DNA from: Chloroflexus sp. Y-396-1
GTDB taxonomy: Bacteria; Chloroflexota; Chloroflexia; Chloroflexales; Chloroflexaceae
Length of the DNA: 64,000 nucleotides
Assembly (NCBI RefSeq): GCF_000516515.1
Contig: NZ_KI911784.1
Location: forward strand, 4,564,633 to 4,628,632
Direction: 5' to 3'
Shown: in pieces, positions 16,728 through 25,817 of the stretch
Layout: every line of letters starts with the position of its first letter
Numbering within the stretch: position 1 is the stretch's first letter
Notes under the pieces: generated by a model
What the model was told of the DNA's origin: nothing
Seen by the model: the letters and a program-made list of their open reading frames with translations, nothing else
Databases searched by the model: none
Made by a program: the position numbers and the translations under genes

Positions 16728-18719
16728 TTACGGAGCAGTCGGGGTGCTCGCTGCCAGTTTCTGAGCCAGATCGACAAAGAACTGGAGTGACTCAGGGTTG
16801 CGTAACGAGTCGGGATTAGCCGCTCGTTCAACCGGTACCCCCATGAGAATCTTTTTCACCGGCACCTCGAGTTTCTTACCGCTCAGTGTCAGCGGCACTG
16901 CTGGAATCTGGAAGATGTCATCGGGAACGTGACGTGGTGAAAGGGTATTACGAATGACCTGCTTAATCCGCTGCCTAAGATTATCATCGAGTGTTACCCC
17001 CTCGCGCAAGACCACAAAGAGCGGCATATACGAACGACCACCGAGCCCCTCAAGATCGATCACCAGGCTATCGAGCACTTCTGGAATAGTTTCTACAGCA
17101 CGGTAAATCTCACTCGTACCCATCCGCACCCCCTGGCGATTGATCGTGCTGTCCGAACGCCCATAGATGACGATCCCGCCACGCTCGTTGATTACAATCC
17201 AATCGCCGTGACGCCAGACACCAGGGTATTGCTCAAAGTAACTGGCTTTGTAGCGTGCATAATCTGGGTCGTTCCAGAAGTAGATCGGCATTGACGGCAT
17301 TGGGGCTGTAATCACTAACTCGCCCATCACACCGATAACACTATGCCCATCGGTATCGTAGGCTTCGGCTCGGCAGCCAAGAATACGACACTGTATCTCA
17401 CCACTGTAGACCGGTAAGAGCGGACAGCCGCCGACAAAGCCACTACATACATCGGTCCCACCACTGTACGAAACCAGCCAGACATCACGCTTCACGTGAT
17501 CGTAGACCCACTCAAATCCCTCTGGTGGCAGTGGTGATCCGGTTGAGCCAATGGATTTAATGGTGTGCAAATCAAACTGGGAAGCCGGCTCGATCCCACT
17601 CTTCATTAAAGCGGTAATGTATCCAGCACTGGTACCGAAATAGCGCATCTGCGTCTGCTCAGCCAGACGCCATAATACGCCCATATCAGGGTAAGCCGGG
17701 CTGCCATCGTAGAGAATCGGAATAGCGCCAACCAGGAGACCACCGATCAGAAAGTTCCACATCATCCAACCGGTTGTGGTATACCAGAAGAAGGTGTCAC
17801 CCGGTCGCATATCGAAGTGGAGATCGAGCGATTTAATGTGTTCGAGTAAAATGCCACCCTGGCTATGAACAATGGGTTTGGGCAGACCGGTCGTCCCCGA
17901 AGAATAGAGCACCCAGAGCGGTGTATTGAACTCAACGGGTGTAAAGTGCAACTCGGCGGATGGTTGTATTGCATCTTCCCACAAGATCACTCGCCCCTGC
18001 AGGCCACTTGCATCCGCTGCTGGATCGAGATACGGAACGAAGATCGTAAGTTCCAGCTCTGGTAAGGCAGCCTGGATTGCTGCAACTTCAGCTCGCCGAT
18101 CAAATGCCTTACCGCCATATTGATAGCCATCGACGGCGATCAACACCTTGGGAGCGATCTGGCTAAAGCGGTCAATCACACTTGGACTCCCGAAGTCAGG
18201 AGAGCAACTCGACCAGATTGCGCCAAGACTAGCTGTAGCCAAACAACCGATCAATGCGTGAGGCGTATTCGGTACATAAGCGACCACGCGATCACCCTGC
18301 TTCACACCCGCGTCACGCAGAGTCTGGGCAAGAGCAGCCGTTTGCGCCCGTAAGTCATCCCAGCTCAGGGGCGTCGGTGCTTGCCGTTCAGAGGCAACTA
18401 TCACCGCCGGTCGATCAGGCGTTGCGTGGCGAAAAGCATGTTCAGCATAGTTCAGGTGAGCACCGGTAAACCAGCGCGCACCCGGCATCTCACGACTCGA
18501 TAGAACTGACGTATACGGGGTGTAGGCTTTGATCTGATAATATTCCCACAATGCCGCCCAAAATGTTTCGATCTCATCAACCGACCAGCGGTACAGTGAG
18601 TGATAATCGTCGAAATGTAAGCCGTAGCGTTGCGCTAACCAGCGCATAAAGGTGCGCATTGTACAGTTAGCCTGCAACTCTGCTGGTGGTTCCCACAACA
18701 ACTTTGGTGTGGTAGTCAT
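16728..18719 (-). CDS. Acetoacetyl-CoA synthetase (AMP-forming)
   Basis: This 663-residue ANL-superfamily acyl-CoA ligase has the length and landmarks of acetoacetate-CoA ligase. The adenylate-forming P-loop is YSSGTTGLPKPIVHS. WSSCSPDFG and FFWYTTTGWMMWN are typical of the acetyl/acetoacetyl-CoA synthetase branch. The catalytic lysine lies in LTLSGKKLEVPVKK near the C-terminus. It activates acetoacetate to acetoacetyl-CoA. In this organism that could serve polyhydroxybutyrate or ketone-body assimilation, which is inference. A propionyl- or acetyl-CoA specificity is less likely but not excluded. Confidence 0.9.
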   Translation of the reverse strand: MTTTPKLLWEPPAELQANCTMRTFMRWLAQRYGLHFDDYHSLYRWSVDEIETFWAALWEYYQIKAYTPYTSVLSSREMPGARWFTGAHLNYAEHAFRHATPDRPAVIVASERQAPTPLSWDDLRAQTAALAQTLRDAGVKQGDRVVAYVPNTPHALIGCLATASLGAIWSSCSPDFGSPSVIDRFSQIAPKVLIAVDGYQYGGKAFDRRAEVAAIQAALPELELTIFVPYLDPAADASGLQGRVILWEDAIQPSAELHFTPVEFNTPLWVLYSSGTTGLPKPIVHSQGGILLEHIKSLDLHFDMRPGDTFFWYTTTGWMMWNFLIGGLLVGAIPILYDGSPAYPDMGVLWRLAEQTQMRYFGTSAGYITALMKSGIEPASQFDLHTIKSIGSTGSPLPPEGFEWVYDHVKRDVWLVSYSGGTDVCSGFVGGCPLLPVYSGEIQCRILGCRAEAYDTDGHSVIGVMGELVITAPMPSMPIYFWNDPDYARYKASYFEQYPGVWRHGDWIVINERGGIVIYGRSDSTINRQGVRMGTSEIYRAVETIPEVLDSLVIDLEGLGGRSYMPLFVVLREGVTLDDNLRQRIKQVIRNTLSPRHVPDDIFQIPAVPLTLSGKKLEVPVKKILMGVPVERAANPDSLRNPESLQFFVDLAQKLAASTPTAP

Positions 18720-18787
18720 TTTTGGCCTCCGTCTGGTGTTAGAGGGCGATAAACAATAACACCTCGTTAGTGCAGATATACTGATAA

Positions 18788-18816
18788 TTGAAGGGCAACT
18801 CCAGATTTGGTATAAT
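18788..18816 (+). promoter_or_regulatory. Orphan strong promoter facing the 3' end of the DarTG gene
   Basis: TTGAAG (18788-18793), a 17-base spacer and a TGG-extended TATAAT (18811-18816) make one of the best sigma-70-type promoters in the window. It fires on the plus strand, where no gene of normal size lies before 19155 and where the next gene is on the other strand. Confidence 0.6.
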
Positions 18817-18822
18817 GCGGTA

Positions 18823-19154
18823 TATAGTACCCACGGATTTGTCGCAGTACGATACCATGAATATTCCCAACACCGTGATCCAGCGTCACCTAGATATGGA
18901 TTTTTGTACCGTTGTTGTTCCTTCTAAGGATATTGCTCCCCCTCGGCTTACGAAACTCCTCTGAGTATCGATAAAAGTCATTTTCGGATTTCACCTACTG
19001 CCGGTCGATGAGGTAGAGAATCACGTTCGTGCATTCCATTATCGCATGTTCTCTCAGACAGAAGATAAAATCCTGCAATCATAGACATAGCCAAGTGTAT
19101 TCGTTACATGATCGCTCGATCTCGATCTTCATTGTTGCTACCTACATTATCTGC
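18823..19154 (+). ncRNA. Possible small or antisense RNA (hypothetical)
   Basis: The region downstream of the orphan promoter has no normal gene. A 35-codon frame (18857-18964, beginning MNIPNTVIQRHLDMDF) lacks a Shine-Dalgarno. A transcript that ran past 19155 would be antisense to the macrodomain end of the DarTG fusion. I see no strong terminator before that point. This is inference from the promoter alone. Confidence 0.25.
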
Positions 19155-20339
19155 TTACCTAGATTCTAATAAGAACTCTGCCATCAGATATTCCTTCGGC
19201 ACAGGATGTTCCTGTGGCAGATAGATAGCAACCTGGATATCCAGATCGGCCAGATAACGGCACATCAGTGGGCCAACCTCACGCCAGTTCAATCCACCAA
19301 GGCCACAACCCAAAGCTGGAATCGCCAGAGATTGGATTTTTTCGCGTTTATAGTTACCTCGTACCCACTGTAGACCCTTCTCAATATCGTCAAGATTGGA
19401 CTTTTCTCGCCAGTGCCGCTTTGTTGGAAAGAGCAAAAACCACTTGATAGCATTGTTTTCAGTTAAAAAGGAAGGTTCATCAGCGAGCATCTGATCGAGG
19501 GAAGTCTCTCTTTTGTAGAGATAGGGTTTTCCTATTTCCAGCAACTTCTCACGGCACACATCCTGATATTTCACATACACATCGGGAAATTGATATTTCA
19601 CCCGTGAAGCCAGTCCTTTACCCATCGAGCCAACAATATTCACGCTGATGGTCAATGTCTGCATGTGCGAGAAGAACATATCACCATCTACCCATGACAG
19701 CGATTGGGTAACTTTACCGGTTCTACGAGGCAGAAAGAACATGTGTGGCTCGGGTACCACCGCGATCTGCTCGGAACGCGATCCTAACCTGAGACGGACT
19801 TGTTCTGCGGTTTCATGGCTAGCTACGTATATGGTATGAATGAAATCCGGCGGAACCACTTTGTCAACCAAACATTCAGACATGATAATACGTTTGGTAC
19901 CATCCTCCTGTTTCCACCAGTCGCTCCGGATTACTGACCATATCGCTTTGGAGCGCAATTCTTGTAAGCCGTCATCCTTCGGCAAGATGTCAGACATTGG
20001 GCTGGCAGCATTACCAATACTAATGAAACTGGAAATATCGAGAACATTCTGCTTAACGGCCAAAACGACAATATTTTTTCTGCCCCTTTCGTTTACTACG
20101 CGATAAAGCATGGGGTTTCTGGGATTAAAATAAAGGTTAGCAAACTCCCACAAGTTCCTTCCATCTGGGGTCGTTCTCTGCTTCCGATCATTCACGATCC
20201 GATTATCGTAAATACTGGTAAAAACTATGTTCTGCCTTTCTACTTCCGAGTGAGAAAGTATCCCTCGCTCTAAGATCGACGGGAGATTCTCAATTGGGGC
20301 AATGTAGTATAGATTTTGAATCTTCCGTTTTTCCGTCAT
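19155..20339 (-). CDS. DarT-DarG fusion: DNA ADP-ribosyltransferase toxin joined to macrodomain antitoxin
   Basis: One 394-residue frame carries both halves of a DarTG system. Residues 1-200 are a DarT (DUF4433) domain: IENLPSILERGIL at 16-28, FANLYFNPRNPMLYRV with the expected NAD-site Arg74, and MSECLV with the expected catalytic Glu155. Residues about 213-385 are a DarG-type macrodomain: GDMFF (219), NIVGSMGKGLA (234-244), FPTKRHW with the probable catalytic Lys307, and IPALGCGLGGLNW (340-352). DarT ADP-ribosylates DNA and DarG removes the mark, protecting the host and giving phage defence. The ATG at 20339 is 6 bases after GGAG; M1 of the longest frame (20369) has no such site. Usually the two are separate overlapping genes. 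No internal Shine-Dalgarno is obvious near Met200 or Met221. Confidence 0.88.
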   Translation of the reverse strand: MTEKRKIQNLYYIAPIENLPSILERGILSHSEVERQNIVFTSIYDNRIVNDRKQRTTPDGRNLWEFANLYFNPRNPMLYRVVNERGRKNIVVLAVKQNVLDISSFISIGNAASPMSDILPKDDGLQELRSKAIWSVIRSDWWKQEDGTKRIIMSECLVDKVVPPDFIHTIYVASHETAEQVRLRLGSRSEQIAVVPEPHMFFLPRRTGKVTQSLSWVDGDMFFSHMQTLTISVNIVGSMGKGLASRVKYQFPDVYVKYQDVCREKLLEIGKPYLYKRETSLDQMLADEPSFLTENNAIKWFLLFPTKRHWREKSNLDDIEKGLQWVRGNYKREKIQSLAIPALGCGLGGLNWREVGPLMCRYLADLDIQVAIYLPQEHPVPKEYLMAEFLLESR

Positions 20340-20796
20340 GGTCATCTCCTTTTTACCCAACGATTGCATTTAAGCTTCCTGAAAACTGGCATCAAGCTGA
20401 ATGGTCTGAAACTCACCAACAAGTGCTGTTTATCTTCAATGTATTTCTATAACTGATGAACCCCGATAAACGAAACTGCTCACGGTGAGACAAGATTGCA
20501 CTCTACATCATGCTAAATGCTAAGGAGGTTTACGTCAATGGCTTGAATATATTCCCCACTTGAAACGCAAACTGGTGTGATGAATGGGGCATCCCTAGCG
20601 ATTGCTTTCTCCATTAAGTGCCTATCCAAAATACCCTGTCACAAAAGAAGATCGGTTGGGGCACAGCAGTGCTGTGCCCGTCCATCGATCAGGTTTCATC
20701 CGCCATACCGTAAGTCGATGATTCGGATAGGCCTTCAGTAGAAGCGTGATGTTCGTCGGTGTCGTTTTGAGCAACAGGGAAGGGAGGCAGCCAGCA
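20340..20796. other. Intergenic region with GC hairpin and an orphan ribosome-binding site
   Basis: The DarTG promoter should lie here on the minus strand, but no good -10/-35 pair is seen. A perfect hairpin (arms 20659-20668 and 20670-20679, GGGCACAGCA and its complement) may end the symporter operon: on the minus strand it is followed shortly by a T-rich run. On the plus strand AAGGAGGT (20522-20529) precedes ATG 20538, but the frame stops after two codons. Confidence 0.5.
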
Positions 20797-22983
20797 TCAC
20801 GGGTAGCGCACATAATCCACCAGCGCCATGACCTCTGGATCGGGCGGTGGCCCGTGCCGACTGACCAGCCAGGTCACCAGGAAATTAACCGGTAGACCAA
20901 AAATACCGGCAGCAGAGCTTGAAATGCCCAGAATTGTCCACTCAGGCGCGAAGTACGTAATCGCCATGTAGCTAGCAGTTACCAGGAAACCACAGATCAT
21001 GCCGGCAACGGCACCCCGGCTATTAGCCCGCTTCCAAAACACCCCCAATACCAGGACCGGAAAGATCGTTGCTGCCGCGAAGGAAAATGCCCAGGATACC
21101 AGTTGAACAATAATTGCCAGCCGCTGAAGAGCAGTCAATGCTGCCAGAATAGCCACGACCAAGATAGACAACCGTCCCAGCAACAACCGCTCACGCGAAC
21201 TAGCCTGCGGATTCAACGTGCGATGGTAGATGTCGTGGGCTACTGCCGAAGCAATCACCATCAACAGCCCATCGGCAGTGCTGAGTGCGGCTGCCATACC
21301 ACCAGCGGCCACCAATGCGACAACCGTTGCCGGTAATTCGGCTATCTCAGGCATCGACAAAACAACCAGGTCTTGATCGATCTGCAATTCGTGATACTGC
21401 AAGATACCATCACCATTACCACCGCGGTCGGGGTCGTCGGCAATTACCAGCAAACCGGTCTCAGCCCAGCGCTTCGTCCATTCAGGCAGTTCGAGGACCG
21501 GCCGGCCAACCACCGAGTGCAGGATCTCCCAGCGTGCAAACGCCGCATAGGCCGGGGCAGTTAAATAGAGCACACAGATCCACACCAACGCCCAGGCTAC
21601 ACTCTTACGACTGTCTTGTACCGTGGGTACAGTGTAAAAGCGAACCAGAATGTGGGGCATACCGGCCGTACCCAACATTAAACATAGAGAAAGGGCCAGA
21701 TAATTCCAGATAGACCAGTTGTTAAACGGTTCGATGTAGCTGGTAAGACCTTGCAACTGTTCCAGCTTCTCAATGTGGTGAAGCGCCTCACCATACATAA
21801 GCTGGGGGAAGGGAATACCGGTCAATTTCAATGCCAGCCATGTTACCGGCACCAGATAAGCAAAGACGAGAATGATGCCCTGTACCCCTTGCGTCCAGGT
21901 AATGGCCTTCATTCCACCGAGGAAAGAGCAAAGAAGTACTGCGGCCAGACCGACAATAACACCAATCATATAGTTTAGACCGAGAAAGCGGCTCATTATG
22001 ATCCCGATCCCGGTCACCTGTGCTGTCACATAGGTAAAAGAAATAATAATGCTCAGGATAGCAGCAATCACCCGCGCTCCTGCACCAGGGTACCGAGCGC
22101 CGATAAAATCCACCAGCGTATACTGACCAAATTTGCGCAAATACGGTGCAAGCAGCAGCACCAACAAGACATAGCCACCTGTCCAGCCGGTAATGTAGGC
22201 TAGACCTTCAAAACCCAACAGGTAAAGCGCACCGGCCATGCTAATAAACGATGCCGCACTCATCCAGTCTGAGCCGGTAGCCAGACCATTGAGAATACCG
22301 GGCACTTTACGGTCGGCAACGTAGTAGGCATCGAGGGTATCGGCACGAGAACGAATACCAATGACAGCGTAGAGTCCAATTGCCAGTGCTAGGAAACTCC
22401 AATCAATCAGGAAAGAAGGAAGAGTGAGCCAGGTCTCTAGACCGATGAATAACCCCAGCAACAGCAAAAGTCCAGCTACAAACGCCAAATAACGCCATGA
22501 GTAACGCAACCGTAGCTGCCGATCCTCGGGCGACTCAGGAACCTCCAGACCATAACGACGATCAAGCAGCCACATACGCCAGTTATAGACAAAAATCAGC
22601 GTGACAAAACAAATCAGCGTCCCTTGCGCATTCAGGTAATAACCGAGTGGAAAACCGGTTAAGATACTGATCTGGTTGAACGGCACAGCCAGAATAACTG
22701 GCAAGATCACACTGAGCAACCAGATAACTAGCAGTGGCCCTACTAAACGTACATTTGCTTGCCAGTAATGAGGCAACCAGCTTGGCGAAAGCGGCCAACG
22801 CAATGGCGGTGGGGGCAGGGTAGTAGTACGCCTGGCTAAAGGCTGATGAACATCAGGAGCAAGTGGCCCATGGAAATGACGCACTGGTGGAAAGAGGCGA
22901 TCTATGATAAACAATGACACAGCCAGCGCGCCACCAATAACAAGAAACAGTTGAAATAAACCGATCCAGAGACTTGTGCTCAT
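20797..22983 (-). CDS. Sodium/solute symporter with fused N-terminal DUF4212 domain
   Basis: The 728-residue protein starts with a membrane helix (5-28). A DUF4212 module at about 70-145 contains YWQANVRLVGPLLVIWLLS, GFPLGYYLNAQGT and FVYNWRMWLLDRRYG. An SSS (VC_2705/ActP-like) permease of 12-13 helices follows: GLATGSDWMSAASFISMAG marks the Na+ site and AAALSTADGLLMVIASAVAHD a second conserved stretch. DUF4212 is usually a separate small gene next to the symporter. Probable substrates are acetate or other short carboxylates, driven by Na+. The ATG overlaps the histidine-kinase stop by 4 bases, so the symporter is the third gene of a regulator-kinase-symporter operon and probably responds to that system. 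Confidence 0.88.
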   Translation of the reverse strand: MSTSLWIGLFQLFLVIGGALAVSLFIIDRLFPPVRHFHGPLAPDVHQPLARRTTTLPPPPLRWPLSPSWLPHYWQANVRLVGPLLVIWLLSVILPVILAVPFNQISILTGFPLGYYLNAQGTLICFVTLIFVYNWRMWLLDRRYGLEVPESPEDRQLRLRYSWRYLAFVAGLLLLLGLFIGLETWLTLPSFLIDWSFLALAIGLYAVIGIRSRADTLDAYYVADRKVPGILNGLATGSDWMSAASFISMAGALYLLGFEGLAYITGWTGGYVLLVLLLAPYLRKFGQYTLVDFIGARYPGAGARVIAAILSIIISFTYVTAQVTGIGIIMSRFLGLNYMIGVIVGLAAVLLCSFLGGMKAITWTQGVQGIILVFAYLVPVTWLALKLTGIPFPQLMYGEALHHIEKLEQLQGLTSYIEPFNNWSIWNYLALSLCLMLGTAGMPHILVRFYTVPTVQDSRKSVAWALVWICVLYLTAPAYAAFARWEILHSVVGRPVLELPEWTKRWAETGLLVIADDPDRGGNGDGILQYHELQIDQDLVVLSMPEIAELPATVVALVAAGGMAAALSTADGLLMVIASAVAHDIYHRTLNPQASSRERLLLGRLSILVVAILAALTALQRLAIIVQLVSWAFSFAAATIFPVLVLGVFWKRANSRGAVAGMICGFLVTASYMAITYFAPEWTILGISSSAAGIFGLPVNFLVTWLVSRHGPPPDPEVMALVDYVRYP

Positions 22984-24167
22984 GATGCCTCAACTGTATC
23001 AACTGCCGCAACCGGTTCAAGTCGTACCGTTGCCATTTGTGGCGCAAGTGGTAACGTAAAGATAAATCGGGCGCCTTTTCCGATCCCATCACTCTCGGCC
23101 CAGATTTCACCGCCCTGGGCATAGATCAGATGGCGAGCGATCGCCAAACCAATACCACTCCCCCCACTGTTTCGGGCCCGCGATTTATCAACCCGATAGA
23201 AACGTTCAAACAGATGAGGTAAATGTTCGGCTGCGATCCCAATGCCACTATCAATCACTGCCACGCGCACCTCGTGATCATCAGTGCTCACCTGGACCGT
23301 GACCTGTCCTCCAGCCGGTGTATATCGATAAGCGTTAGCGAGAATATTGATCAGCACCTGTGCTACGCGATCTGGATCGGCCCAGACCTGGGGTAATTGT
23401 TCAGGAACATCGAGGGATAACGTGACGTGATTACTGCTGAAGAGTGGCTCAAACTGTGAGATTTGGGCTTCTAACACCGAACGTAAGTCGATTGCACGAG
23501 CTACAACCGGCAACTGACCAGCTTCTACGCGCGACAGTAGTTCTAAATCTTCGATCAGGCGTTGAAGACGACGGGTCTCACGCAAAATGAGGTTAAAGGT
23601 AGCCGGATTCGCCGAGACGATTCCATCAACCAAACCTTCCATGTAGCCACCGATAGTTGCCAGCGGTGTACGCAATTCATGGGTTACATCGGCCAACAAT
23701 GCTAACCGCCGACGCTCGGTCTGATCAAGGGCCTCGGCCAACTGATTCACACTCTGCGCCAACTGTGCAATTTCATCATCGGCTTGAAGATAGATACGCT
23801 CGCGATAAAGCCCTTGGGCCAGCCGTCGGCTGACATTTGAGAGCGTTTGGATCGGCTCTACGATACGGCGTGAAACAAAGAGGCTTACAAGAACTGCGGC
23901 GGCCAGAGCGGCAAAACCACTGATCAGCAACGCCTGTTGCACAACCGATTGGAATTGCTCTTGCAACTCAACCGCTTCGTTCGTCGTGCCGGTGTGTATC
24001 TGACCAGTCTCTGCCGCTGCTGATCCTAAGGTCAAGGGAGCAAAACTCGTCCAACCCAAACTGACCAAGACATTTGCGGCTGCCAGCAGTACAACATACG
24101 CCATCAGCACAATAATGAGATGAGAGACGAATAATTTCCAACGGAGCTGATGCAACCATTTCATCAT
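22980..24167 (-). CDS. Sensor histidine kinase (HAMP-HisKA-HATPase)
   Basis: The 395-residue kinase has two membrane helices (about 11-34 and 80-97) around a short external loop of about 45 residues. A HAMP linker (98-150) and HisKA with His163 in DVTHELRTPLA follow, then HATPase_c with N-box ILANAYRYTPAGG, G1 DSGIGIAAEHLPHLFERFYR and G2 GSGIGLAIA. The small sensor loop suggests sensing at or in the membrane. It overlaps the response-regulator gene by 4 bases at its start and the symporter by 4 bases at its end. Confidence 0.93.
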   Translation of the reverse strand: MMKWLHQLRWKLFVSHLIIVLMAYVVLLAAANVLVSLGWTSFAPLTLGSAAAETGQIHTGTTNEAVELQEQFQSVVQQALLISGFAALAAAVLVSLFVSRRIVEPIQTLSNVSRRLAQGLYRERIYLQADDEIAQLAQSVNQLAEALDQTERRRLALLADVTHELRTPLATIGGYMEGLVDGIVSANPATFNLILRETRRLQRLIEDLELLSRVEAGQLPVVARAIDLRSVLEAQISQFEPLFSSNHVTLSLDVPEQLPQVWADPDRVAQVLINILANAYRYTPAGGQVTVQVSTDDHEVRVAVIDSGIGIAAEHLPHLFERFYRVDKSRARNSGGSGIGLAIARHLIYAQGGEIWAESDGIGKGARFIFTLPLAPQMATVRLEPVAAVDTVEAS

Positions 24168-24868
24168 CGTGTGCCGCCGACAAATTTATACCCAACACCG
24201 CGTACTGTCTGCACAAGTGGTGTACTGTGCTGATCGTCATCTAATTTTCGGCGCAATGTACCGATATGAACATCAACCACGCGATCAATGCCAGCAAAAT
24301 CAGGACCCCAGACCCGCTGGAGCAGCTCTTCGCGGGTAAAGACACGTCCCGGATAGCTGGCCAGTGCATAGAGTAAATCAAACTCACGGGGGGTTAAATC
24401 AATCCGCACCCCGTTCCGTTCTACTTCGCGTCGTTCGGGATCGATTAACAGACCCTCAAACTGCAAAACTGGACGCTGGTTGATCTCGGTCGCCCGAACA
24501 ATACGATTACGCCGAAGAATAGCCTTCACTCGTGCAACCAATTCACGAGGACTAAACGGTTTCGTCAGATAATCGTCGGCGCCTACCGATAAACCGATTA
24601 ACTTATCGACCTCATCGGCGCGCGCAGTCAGCATCAGTACAAATACCGATGTATCCCGGTGTAGGTGTCGGCAGACCTCAATTCCATCAAGGCCAGGTAG
24701 CATTACGTCAAGAATGACCAGATCGGGTTTAACACTACGTGCCAATGCTAATGCCGACGGACCATCATACGCACGATGAACAACAAAACCCTCGTTGGTT
24801 AGATAGCTACTAACCAGATCAACAATTGGTTGCTCGTCATCAACAACGAGAATTGTAGCTGCTTCCAT
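24164..24868 (-). CDS. OmpR/PhoB-family response regulator
   Basis: The 234-residue protein has a receiver domain with phosphoacceptor Asp54 (LVILDVMLPGLDG), acidic pocket VVDDEQP and the YLTKPF lysine. The C-terminal winged helix (about 130-232) has RNGVRIDLTPREFDLL and VVDVHIGTLRRKLDDD, the latter ending in the usual VRGVGYKF. It is the first gene of the operon with the kinase and symporter, so autoregulation and control of the symporter are likely. Confidence 0.94.
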   Translation of the reverse strand: MEAATILVVDDEQPIVDLVSSYLTNEGFVVHRAYDGPSALALARSVKPDLVILDVMLPGLDGIEVCRHLHRDTSVFVLMLTARADEVDKLIGLSVGADDYLTKPFSPRELVARVKAILRRNRIVRATEINQRPVLQFEGLLIDPERREVERNGVRIDLTPREFDLLYALASYPGRVFTREELLQRVWGPDFAGIDRVVDVHIGTLRRKLDDDQHSTPLVQTVRGVGYKFVGGTR

Positions 24869-25146
24869 TGCAGCACTCCCTGCTTCCTTACAATGGACGC
24901 AATGGATGTCGTTAGGCGAGGATTTAATACTTTATCACGCTGTGATACCGGGCAAGATTAAAGTAACAATACGTATCGCGCAAAACACTGGGTTGCAGCA
25001 ACCAACGTTTTCGCCTGCCTACAAGGTATCAAGATGGAACATTTCCCGTTTGTGCAGTGAAGTATACCATAATTTGCCGCAATCGTCGTCAGGGACTACG
25101 GGCGCAAAGGACTTGACAAAGTTCGCCAATTGCCTCACCACACACC
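24869..25146. other. Intergenic region upstream of the OmpR-type operon
   Basis: 278 bases separating two same-strand signalling operons. The promoter for the OmpR-type operon should be here, but I cannot pick a convincing one. Confidence 0.3.
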
Positions 25147-25809
25147 TTACGTACCATCGGCTCGAAAACTGCATCCTTTTTGCAGTAAGCCGAGATCGTA
25201 ACCACGAGCCACAGCGTGTGCTCGATTGCGTGCATCGAGCTTTTCGTAGATAGTCTGGACATCGCGCTTGATGACTCCAATTCCCCACGATAGGGCACTA
25301 GCAATCTCTTGATCGGTCAATCCCTTTGCCATCATTTCCAATATCCGTTGTTCGCGATTGGTAAGGCTTTCGAACTCCTTTCGCATACGCGGGACACGGA
25401 CCGCATCAACAGCCTTGCGTAGAAGCCGATCAAGCTGGTCAAAGTCGTTAAGTAACTCCTTTGGTACCGCAAGATCAGCACCACGTTGACGGGCCAATTC
25501 TATCAGTTCAGTATAGGCTGTCATCGCCAGGATCGCCACCTCAGGCGCTTGGCGCTTAATACGTTCAATTGCTGCCAGACCTGCTTCATGGTGTTGGCGA
25601 GCACTTAACCCACTGGTGCGAGTATCTTTCCAGCTCACATCAATCATCACGACATCAGGCCGACGGGCGATCGCCATTGTCACAGCTTCGGCCGCGGTAA
25701 ATGCCTCTCCGATCAGCTCTAGGTCGGGTATCTCGCTCAGCATCTCTTTCAGCCCTTTGACGAACGGTAGGATGTCATCAGCAATCATCACTCGTAACGT
25801 TTCAGCCAT
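25147..25809 (-). CDS. NarL/LuxR-type response regulator
   Basis: The 220-residue regulator has a receiver domain with Asp57 in DVVMIDVSW and Lys in AVPKELL. A GerE/LuxR helix-turn-helix covers about 148-210 (LTNREQRILEMMAKGLTDQE, then IASALSWGIGVIKRDVQTIY). The usual SxxTVKxH recognition sequence is altered to GVIKRDV. ATG 25809 follows GGAG at 5 bases spacing. It starts 8 bases after the stop of the giant GAF kinase, whose HisKA_3-type core normally pairs with NarL regulators, so the two form a cognate pair. Confidence 0.9.
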   Translation of the reverse strand: MAETLRVMIADDILPFVKGLKEMLSEIPDLELIGEAFTAAEAVTMAIARRPDVVMIDVSWKDTRTSGLSARQHHEAGLAAIERIKRQAPEVAILAMTAYTELIELARQRGADLAVPKELLNDFDQLDRLLRKAVDAVRVPRMRKEFESLTNREQRILEMMAKGLTDQEIASALSWGIGVIKRDVQTIYEKLDARNRAHAVARGYDLGLLQKGCSFRADGT

Positions 25810-25817
25810 AAACACTC

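Noticed and set aside
18857-18964. 35-codon frame downstream of the orphan promoter
   Set aside because: No Shine-Dalgarno, no recognisable features; a non-coding transcript is at least as likely, so it is not called as a gene.
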